Source: Candidatus Omnitrophota bacterium (GTDB lineage Bacteria > Omnitrophota > Gorgyraeia > Zapsychrales > Fredricksoniimonadaceae). Taken from it: a stretch of 9,444 nt of DNA. The DNA lies in assembly GCA_023247575.1 (NCBI GenBank), contig JAHFGE010000055.1:1-9444 (forward strand). The letters are read 5' to 3'. Shown one piece after another: positions 5,261 through 9,444 of this stretch. The position numbers and the translations under genes are program-made. How positions within the stretch are numbered: position 1 is the first letter of the stretch; every line of letters starts with the position of its first letter. Under the pieces are notes generated by a model. The model was not told where the DNA came from. It saw nothing but the letters and a program-made list of their open reading frames with translations, and searched no databases.

Positions 5261-5512
5261 TTACTTCTTAAACAACAAATTAAATTGGAAATGATTCAGC
5301 TGCCTGGCCTTCTCGAGAATTGTGGCTATCGTCAAACCTCTGGGTTGGCGATGATACTTCATCCATTCGCGGGAGTAGCGGTTCATCCAGTCGCGGGAGG
5401 CTTTTTCAAATCCGATATCATGACCAGCCTTCTCACTTTCCAGCCACTTGTACCGTTCGATCTCTTTGAGGATGGCCCTGTCTTTTAATAATTCCGTTTG
5501 AGTCATATTCAT
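5261..5512 (-). CDS. Small conserved-looking protein of unknown function (83 aa)
   Basis: Soluble, helical and charged, with no signal peptide, membrane segment or cysteine pair. Its central segment EIERYKWLESEKAGHDIGF (residues 17-35) followed by EKASRDWMNRY resembles, from memory, a short HKW-SE-GxDIG-A-DW motif seen in small proteins and in DUF4032-like C-termini of several phyla; I cannot assign a function. The start at 5510-5512 is supported by AAGGAGGGAG six bases or so upstream, one of the best ribosome sites in the window. That supports a real gene despite its size. It lies 12 bases before aroD and probably shares its transcript. Confidence 0.75.
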   Translation of the reverse strand: MNMTQTELLKDRAILKEIERYKWLESEKAGHDIGFEKASRDWMNRYSREWMKYHRQPRGLTIATILEKARQLNHFQFNLLFKK

Positions 5513-5572
5513 ACACTCCCTCCTTTTTCACTACTCATATCTTGTATTTGTTTAGCTGATTGAGAGAAATTA

Positions 5573-5655
5573 TGTCATTCCCGAATGCTTTTATCGGGAA
5601 TCCAGACAAGAAATACCATTTACTGGACCCCCGATTAAAACATTCGGGGGTGACA
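5573..5655. repeat. MITE/REP-like palindromic element, copy B
   Basis: An 83-base relative of the element at 3183-3253. It is bounded by TGTCA and TGACA, with left arm TCCCGAATG ... ATCGGGAATCCAG and right arm CTGGACCCCCGAT ... ATTCGGGGGTGACA forming inverted copies. The middle differs in length and sequence from copy A. It sits upstream of the small gene and downstream of the winged-helix gene. Confidence 0.8.
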
Positions 5656-5846
5656 ATAAAATTTTGACCTCGCCGATCCTCTCAAAGAGCTAAACATTTA
5701 CCATATCTTACCGCGTAAAAAGCTGGACTTCAATTTTTACTTTCCATTTTATTGATCCGTTTTAGGAATGGCATCAAAGGTGTCGTTAGATTTTTTCCGT
5801 CACAGCGAAGATGCCCGAAAAAGGCAAAAAAAGCCGTCAAAAAAGC
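5656..5846. other. Intergenic stretch without a supported gene
   Basis: Between copy B and the stop of the winged-helix gene I see no coding region. A minus-strand segment near 5815-5840 reads GGCTTTTTTTGCCTTTTTT, which could stop transcription, but its stem is only 3 bp. A plus-strand frame of 30 codons from 5773 lacks a proper ribosome site. Confidence 0.5.
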
Positions 5847-7133
5847 TTACTGCCCATTAAGCTTGTCCTGCACCCAACCCAGAATATTCTTGACCGGATG
5901 AGATTGGCTTTGAGGTGATGCATTATCTCTGAGGGGGCCGCTGTTGGCCATGACCTGAATGACCTCTTCGTTCACGGCATGTTGACGAAGCCAAGTAAGG
6001 TCACTGGCGGTTAACCAATAGGCGGAATGACTGGATTTGATACGGTTGATGATTTCATCGCTTGGCACACCCTGGCTGGTCCAGGCGACGATCTGGTTCA
6101 TGGGGATGTAACTTATGGGGACAGTTGAATTCAACTGTCCCCCTTTGTCGTTTAACCTTTCGATTTCCGCTCGATCTCTGGCCGATTGGTCTTTGGCCAT
6201 GTTTAATTCATCTTGTAGAGACGAGGCATGCCTCGTCTCTACCTGTAATTGTTCTTTGGTTTGCGTTAATTGATCCTGTAAATCCCTGTTTTGATTATCC
6301 ACTTGATCAACCTTCTGCTGTAAATTATTGACCTTTTCTTCGCTTTGCGCCAATTGCTCCTTGGACTGATTGAATTCATTTTGTAGAGACACAAAATTTT
6401 GTGTCTCTGCCTGCAATTGTTCTCGAAGGGTTTGGTTTTCCTCTTTTGCCTTGTATAACGATGCCTGCTTTTTGGAGGCCTTATGTATAGTAGAACCGAT
6501 AATGCCGCCTATAACCCCGCCAGTCAAAAAGGTGATGACCATAATCCACACCAAAGGATTGCCCTTTACCTTGGCGGTAGCTCCCGCTTCCGCCAAGGCC
6601 GGGGCTTTTGGTTTAATCATCTTCCCCACAAACACAGCCAATAAAGCCAATGCCCACACCGCCAGTTCATACACCCCGCCAACCAGGCGAAGCATGAGAT
6701 TAGGCGGCTTGGAGGTGGCTCTTTTGGATTTGAGGGTGTACCCGCCCAGTGCCCAGTCATGGATCTTATCATGCTTGACTTGGACAGTCAGCGGGTCAAG
6801 TCCTAAGCGCTTACAAAGCAAAGCGCCGAAGGTGGGTTCTTCACTAATAGTTTGGGCCACAGCCGCCTTGGGCCGGGTAGGTTTAGCTTCTGGAACTGGT
6901 TGGGATGGCGGAAGCTGAGTTTGAGCTTGTGGCTGTGCTGTTTGACCGGTTGGGGCAAGGCAATACTTGATTTCAGGGTGTTTACCAGTCTTGCTGACTT
7001 TACCATCGGCTATTAAAGTGGCAATATTGTGGTTGATTGTTCTTGGCGAGACACTTAAAGCTGTTACCAAATCTTTAGTGGATAGGTTGCTGTTTTGCTT
7101 CAGGGCTTCAAGGATTTGTTCGGCTATAGTCAT
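5847..7133 (-). CDS. Winged-helix, two-transmembrane, coiled-coil protein of unknown function
   Basis: The 428-residue product has these parts: an N-terminal winged helix-turn-helix (about 1-58, AEQILEALKQ ... VSPRTINHNIATLIADGKV); a Pro/Gln-rich linker (62-98); a basic segment; two membrane helices (about 148-170 and 193-214); a heptad coiled coil (about 222-330); and a C-terminal segment with VAWTSQGVPSDEIINRIKSS and VNEEVIQVMANSG. The last segment resembles a repeat seen in bacterial envelope proteins (GV..dvI ... Ltaxdl..L...gV...Vi.aM). It may be a membrane-tethered DNA-binding protein with its coiled coil on the other side or in the cytoplasm. I prefer the ATG at 7131-7133; the TTG at 7155-7157 lies in the decamer array. 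Three palindromes occur in frame in the coiled-coil part and a fourth dyad lies between the membrane helices. No family name can be given. Confidence 0.8.
   Translation of the reverse strand: MTIAEQILEALKQNSNLSTKDLVTALSVSPRTINHNIATLIADGKVSKTGKHPEIKYCLAPTGQTAQPQAQTQLPPSQPVPEAKPTRPKAAVAQTISEEPTFGALLCKRLGLDPLTVQVKHDKIHDWALGGYTLKSKRATSKPPNLMLRLVGGVYELAVWALALLAVFVGKMIKPKAPALAEAGATAKVKGNPLVWIMVITFLTGGVIGGIIGSTIHKASKKQASLYKAKEENQTLREQLQAETQNFVSLQNEFNQSKEQLAQSEEKVNNLQQKVDQVDNQNRDLQDQLTQTKEQLQVETRHASSLQDELNMAKDQSARDRAEIERLNDKGGQLNSTVPISYIPMNQIVAWTSQGVPSDEIINRIKSSHSAYWLTASDLTWLRQHAVNEEVIQVMANSGPLRDNASPQSQSHPVKNILGWVQDKLNGQ
6117..6142. repeat. Perfect 26-base palindrome inside the coding region
   Basis: Arms GGGGACAGTTGAA and its exact complement TTCAACTGTCCCC, centred between 6129 and 6130. 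It encodes residues about 331-339 (GGQLNSTVP) at the end of the coiled coil. The GGGGACAG ... CTGTCCCC form resembles dispersed REP elements linked to REP-associated transposases; this is from memory. Confidence 0.85.
6215..6242. repeat. Perfect 28-base palindrome in the coiled-coil coding region (GTAGAGAC family, copy 1)
   Basis: Arms GTAGAGACGAGGCA and TGCCTCGTCTCTAC, centred at 6228/6229. It encodes VETRHASSL from residue 298. It shares the outer GTAGAGAC/GTCTCTAC with 6383-6410, but the inner 12 bases differ. Confidence 0.9.
6383..6410. repeat. Near-perfect 28-base palindrome in the coiled-coil coding region (GTAGAGAC family, copy 2)
   Basis: Arms GTAGAGACACAAAA and TTTTGTGTCTCTGC with one mismatched pair (6384/6409). 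It encodes AETQNFVSL from residue 242, in the same codon phase as copy 1 and exactly 168 bases from it. Confidence 0.9.
6569..6598. repeat. Inverted repeat with 9-base arms between the two membrane helices
   Basis: CCTTGGCGG (6569-6577) and CCGCCAAGG (6590-6598) around a 12-base loop. The segment encodes ALAEAGATAK in the short loop between the transmembrane helices. Confidence 0.65.
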
Positions 7134-7148
7134 ATACCAAATGTCTCT

Positions 7149-7373
7149 ATGGCGCAATTATATTGCCAAATCCCCTATTGCGCAATACTAATTGCGGAAT
7201 CCCCCATATTGCGCAATCATTGCGGAATACCCTATTGCGCAACCTATTGCGAAATCTCCTACATTGCGCAATCCTATTGCGGAATCTCCTATATTGCGTA
7301 ATCTCATTGCGGAATACCCCATTGCGCAACCTATTGCGGAATACCATACCATTGCGCAACCTCATTGCGGAAT
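7149..7373. repeat. Tandem array of 8 bipartite units (16 decamers ATTGCGCAAY / ATTGCGGAAT)
   Basis: C-type decamers (ATTGCGCAAT or close) start at 7149, 7177, 7208, 7234, 7263, 7293, 7321 and 7351. G-type decamers (ATTGCGGAAT or close) start at 7162, 7191, 7219, 7246, 7276, 7306, 7333 and 7364, strictly alternating. Within a unit the starts are 11-14 bases apart; between C-type starts the step is 26-31 (mean near 29). Spacers are C/T-rich on the plus strand (CCT, CCCCCAT). ATTGCGCAAT is itself a perfect palindrome. The two units nearest the winged-helix gene include the most degenerate decamers. The array lies just upstream of that gene and overlaps the end of the macrodomain gene. Confidence 0.92.
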
Positions 7374-7855
7374 CCCCGCTCCAAGAATTCAACCGTTAAT
7401 TCCTTAAGGTTCACTCCGTATGGCGCATACATTTTGACAGGGATATCCCATTTGGATGCATACTGATAAATAAGCGGCCCCACAGACTCCCAAAGAAGCT
7501 GGCCATTACCGCAACCCAATGGAGGAATAGCAATAGACTCAATTCCCCATTCCTTATATTTCACAGAAAGAATTTTTAACCCTTTCTCTATATCTTCAAT
7601 GTGAGAAGCTGCACGCCAATCACTCTTGGTTGGGAAATTAATAATCTGAGGAGTAAACATGGATTCTCTAAACAAATATGGAACTCCAGGTTTTATCTCA
7701 TTGCGCTCACAGCGTAAAACATAATCCTTAAACATCTCAGGATAACGTTCCTTAAATTGTTCCGCGATCCCCTTCCCCATAATGCCGACGCAATTAACTG
7801 TATTGACCAAGGTTTGAGCCTGCGACTCAAAAATATTACCAATTAAAATTTCCAT
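7331..7855 (-). CDS. DarG-like macrodomain protein (DNA ADP-ribosyl glycohydrolase domain), probably truncated
   Basis: The product (174 residues) starts MEILIGNIFESQAQTLVNTVNCVGIMGKGIAE as two family blocks: a GN/DxFES start and the NTVNCVG-MGKGIA ligand loop with Asn21. Later it has INFPTKSDWR with Lys77, placed like the catalytic lysine of Thermus DarG, and IAIPPLGCGNGQLLW, the phosphate loop. DarG removes ADP-ribose from thymidine in DNA and so neutralises DarT. Full DarG proteins are usually about twice as long, with a C-terminal DarT-binding domain. Here the frame leaves the macrodomain near residue 155-160 and its last about 14 residues (FRNEVAQWYGIPQ) come from the decamer array. The ATG overlaps the stop of the upstream DarT-like fragment as TAATG, and GGTGG lies six bases before it. 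A stand-alone macrodomain is the alternative. Confidence 0.85.
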   Translation of the reverse strand: MEILIGNIFESQAQTLVNTVNCVGIMGKGIAEQFKERYPEMFKDYVLRCERNEIKPGVPYLFRESMFTPQIINFPTKSDWRAASHIEDIEKGLKILSVKYKEWGIESIAIPPLGCGNGQLLWESVGPLIYQYASKWDIPVKMYAPYGVNLKELTVEFLERGFRNEVAQWYGIPQ

Positions 7856-8046
7856 TAATAACCACCATAAAAAAATAAATTACTATTGATCTCTACTGAT
7901 AAATCAAAAACTTTCTTAAATTCATCCGAAGCGGTTTGATTTGCAACATATGCTCCTATTATATACTGTGATTCTACGCATTCAGGAACAAAAACTTCAG
8001 CGCATTTTATACCAGCCTGTCTATACAACCGCAATAAATTCAGCAA
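7855..8046 (-). pseudogene. C-terminal fragment of a DarT-like DNA ADP-ribosyltransferase
   Basis: The frame gives GIKCAEVFVPECVESQYIIG (residues 13-32) and ends VEINSNLFFYGGY, which I recognise as the C-terminal third of DarT (DUF4433). The Glu in CAEVFV lies 46 residues from the end, about where the catalytic Glu lies in DarT proteins of about 200 residues. The NAD-binding N-terminal part is missing; upstream sequence is the end of the nuclease-S24 gene, and an in-frame TGA closes the frame. Only a TTG at 8044-8046 could serve as start, inside the neighbouring gene, with no ribosome site. Similarity begins almost exactly at that gene's stop (8021-8023). I read it as a remnant left by a deletion or insertion. 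It still overlaps the macrodomain start, as intact darTG pairs often do. Confidence 0.7.
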
Positions 8047-9444
8047 TAAAACTCAAATTAGTTGAATCCTTCTCCTCGAATTGTAATGTTGGGTAATCCT
8101 TGTTTAATGGGATTAATTCAACATACATATTCTGACCGTCCGGCCCTTTATAACTGCGATATCCCTTGATAGTGAACGTCCCCCTGGTATCTGGATCCGC
8201 TTTGCCACGATATTGAAAAAGAAATACTCTGCCAGGTGGATTTGTGTAGGTCCCCACTGGATTGGTCTTGAAAATACAATAATTCCCGTCTTCAATCTTT
8301 GGCTTCATGGAGTGACCAACAGCCTTTGCAATAAACATTGTTTCGTTAATCCCTTTGCGGTCAACAGCGATCCATCCCTCCGGCTCAATGTCTGTCCTGC
8401 CTTCACCAAACTTTCCACAAGCCGCGGCCAAGGAATATACCGGTAAATGTGTTTTGTATCGTGCTGTTTTGGGCGCATCTGGAACAATTTCTATTTTACC
8501 CATCAATGTGTCGAAGGTTAAATGATTATCAAAACTATTAATTAACCTTGAAACCGTTGCGCTCAAGGTAATTTTTTCAGTTGGAATAATGACATATCTC
8601 CAAGGTTTAACAATCCCATAATTCCCAATATTTTTCGTCACCAGTTCACAATATTTTTCAGCTGTTTTCTTTTTCTCTTGGACATCAGCCGCGCCAATTT
8701 CTTCCTCCGGCTTGACTTCAACCATAACAATCTCATTCTCGAACTCAATAACAAAATCGGGCTCATAACGGTTCTGAGAATCACCTGACTCATCACGCCA
8801 GTATAACTCCTCAAACTGTTTTGGTGCCGGACGAAGCCAATTTTCCACATTTGAATCCTTATCCAAAAGATAGGCTAAGCGTCCCTCAAACGAAGAATCA
8901 AACCGATACATGAAATGGCACGCCTTTTTAAAACCGGTGTATATTTTTTCTCTCGAAAAAAGATCAATTTGTGACTCCAGCGTTATGGGCTTCTCATTGA
9001 TTTCAAGTGAAATATTATACTGTTCCAAATAGGGCTTTGGTTCATGAACACCGGATTCAAGATAGCCGTCAGATACGTATTCTTTATACTTCAATATCTG
9101 ATCATATATTTCTTTGGCAATCTGACGAAAATTATTTTCAACCATCATTTTAACGGTCTTGTCATCACTGACAAAAGACTTATAATGCGTGACCGCCTGT
9201 TTCGCAAGTTTGAGAAATAAAACTTTATCCTTACTATCGTAATCAACCAGTGGGTAATCCATTAAAGCCGCAATAATAGTGTTTTCCGGATTTTGTTTTC
9301 TTCCTTCACCAAGGCTTGAAACCCGGGTGATTTCTGTTTCCTTTGATCCTTGTTGAATATTACCGAATAAATCTTTTTCTTCGCTTCCCTGTAATCGCTC
9401 TTCAAGAATCGATGCTGTGGTCGCGTAACGGCTTAATCTTTTTA
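8021..9444 (-). CDS. Type III restriction-like protein, C-terminal part: PD-(D/E)XK nuclease domain fused to an S24/LexA-type domain (partial)
   Basis: The minus frame is open from the window edge (first full codon near 9442) to the TAG at 8021-8023, about 473 residues; the ATG at 9262 is internal, not the start. Numbering from that Met, FDSSFEGRLAYLLDKDSNVENW (120-141), RYEPDFVIEF (Asp169) and VMVEVKPEEE (Glu182, Lys184) form the Res-type nuclease core of type III restriction subunits. From about 273 the sequence is LPVYSLAAACGKF ... EGWIAV ... FIAKAVGHSMKPKIEDGNYC with Ser318, then FTIKGYRSY with Lys366 and ELIPLNKDYP, the S24/LexA fold with its Ser-Lys dyad intact. The helicase motor would lie upstream, outside the window. 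The S24 part may act in self-cleavage or damage sensing; that is inference. It directly precedes the DarT remnant. Confidence 0.82.
   Translation of the reverse strand, partial: KRLSRYATTASILEERLQGSEEKDLFGNIQQGSKETEITRVSSLGEGRKQNPENTIIAALMDYPLVDYDSKDKVLFLKLAKQAVTHYKSFVSDDKTVKMMVENNFRQIAKEIYDQILKYKEYVSDGYLESGVHEPKPYLEQYNISLEINEKPITLESQIDLFSREKIYTGFKKACHFMYRFDSSFEGRLAYLLDKDSNVENWLRPAPKQFEELYWRDESGDSQNRYEPDFVIEFENEIVMVEVKPEEEIGAADVQEKKKTAEKYCELVTKNIGNYGIVKPWRYVIIPTEKITLSATVSRLINSFDNHLTFDTLMGKIEIVPDAPKTARYKTHLPVYSLAAACGKFGEGRTDIEPEGWIAVDRKGINETMFIAKAVGHSMKPKIEDGNYCIFKTNPVGTYTNPPGRVFLFQYRGKADPDTRGTFTIKGYRSYKGPDGQNMYVELIPLNKDYPTLQFEEKDSTNLSFIAEFIAVV

Noticed and set aside
5812..5842. Rho-independent terminator after the winged-helix gene
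   Set aside because: The T-runs are present, but the stem is only GGC/GCC with a T loop. Too weak to annotate.
5773..5865. Plus-strand 30-codon frame (MASKVSLDFFRHSED...)
   Set aside because: AGGA lies only one base before the ATG, there is no promoter, and the end overlaps the winged-helix gene antisense. Lys-rich content follows from the A-rich DNA.
6370..6918. Plus-strand open frame antisense to the winged-helix gene
   Set aside because: The minus frame has coherent domains (winged helix, membrane helices, heptads), while the plus frame reads as a reflection of them.
7149..7373. CRISPR array
   Set aside because: Repeats are 10 bases, degenerate and alternate in two types, spacers are short and similar to each other, and no cas genes are near.
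7147..7407. Several overlapping short frames on both strands within the decamer array
   Set aside because: They encode FRN/RNR or CGIPYCA-type repeats in multiple frames at once, as expected of a short DNA repeat. Unit lengths vary by non-multiples of three.

Overview
The window is a bacterial chromosomal segment in which every gene I can support reads on the minus strand. The organism is not identifiable with certainty. A class A RNase P RNA, YebC, RuvC, RuvA, ScpB, an RNase HI and a CdsZ-like zinc-ribbon protein mark it as bacterial. The many short interspersed palindromes (TGTCATTCCCG type, CTTCGACTC/GCTCAG type, GTAGAGAC type) are of kinds I associate with environmental and candidate-phylum genomes such as Omnitrophota. 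That assignment is a low-confidence impression.

Housekeeping part (1-5512). In transcription order (right to left) it holds a small unknown protein and aroD, tRNA-Val(CAC), a GIY-YIG endonuclease gene that runs into a tRNA with anticodon CAU, a coiled-coil zinc-ribbon protein, an RNase HI, the RNase P RNA gene rnpB, yebC, ruvC, ruvA and the N-terminal part of scpB. The genes are packed tightly. ruvC and ruvA overlap by 4 bases, and scpB starts 3 bases after ruvA. rnpB begins at codon 129 of the RNase HI gene and ends 31 bases before yebC. Two unusual structures lie here. First, the GIY-YIG gene plus a palindromic tail is bracketed by an 11-base direct repeat of the tRNA 5' end, as expected for an element inserted in that tRNA gene. 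Second, an inverted pair of REP-like palindromes sits inside rnpB.

Accessory part (5513-9444). The upstream-most gene is the C-terminal part of a type III restriction-like protein. It has a PD-(D/E)XK nuclease domain followed by a LexA/S24-type domain, and it is open to the window edge. It is followed directly by the C-terminal remnant of a DarT-like DNA ADP-ribosyltransferase and by a DarG-like macrodomain gene whose end dissolves into a 225-base array of 16 alternating decamers (ATTGCGCAAY / ATTGCGGAAT). The array abuts the start of a gene for a winged-helix, two-transmembrane, coiled-coil protein. That gene carries at least three short palindromes in frame, two of them exactly 168 bases (8 coiled-coil heptads) apart.

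Reading of the whole: a conserved information-processing cluster next to a defence-type, repeat-rich accessory region containing an eroded DarTG module. Whether the nuclease-S24 gene, the macrodomain, the decamer array and the membrane winged-helix protein form one functional system is speculation, but they are contiguous and co-oriented.
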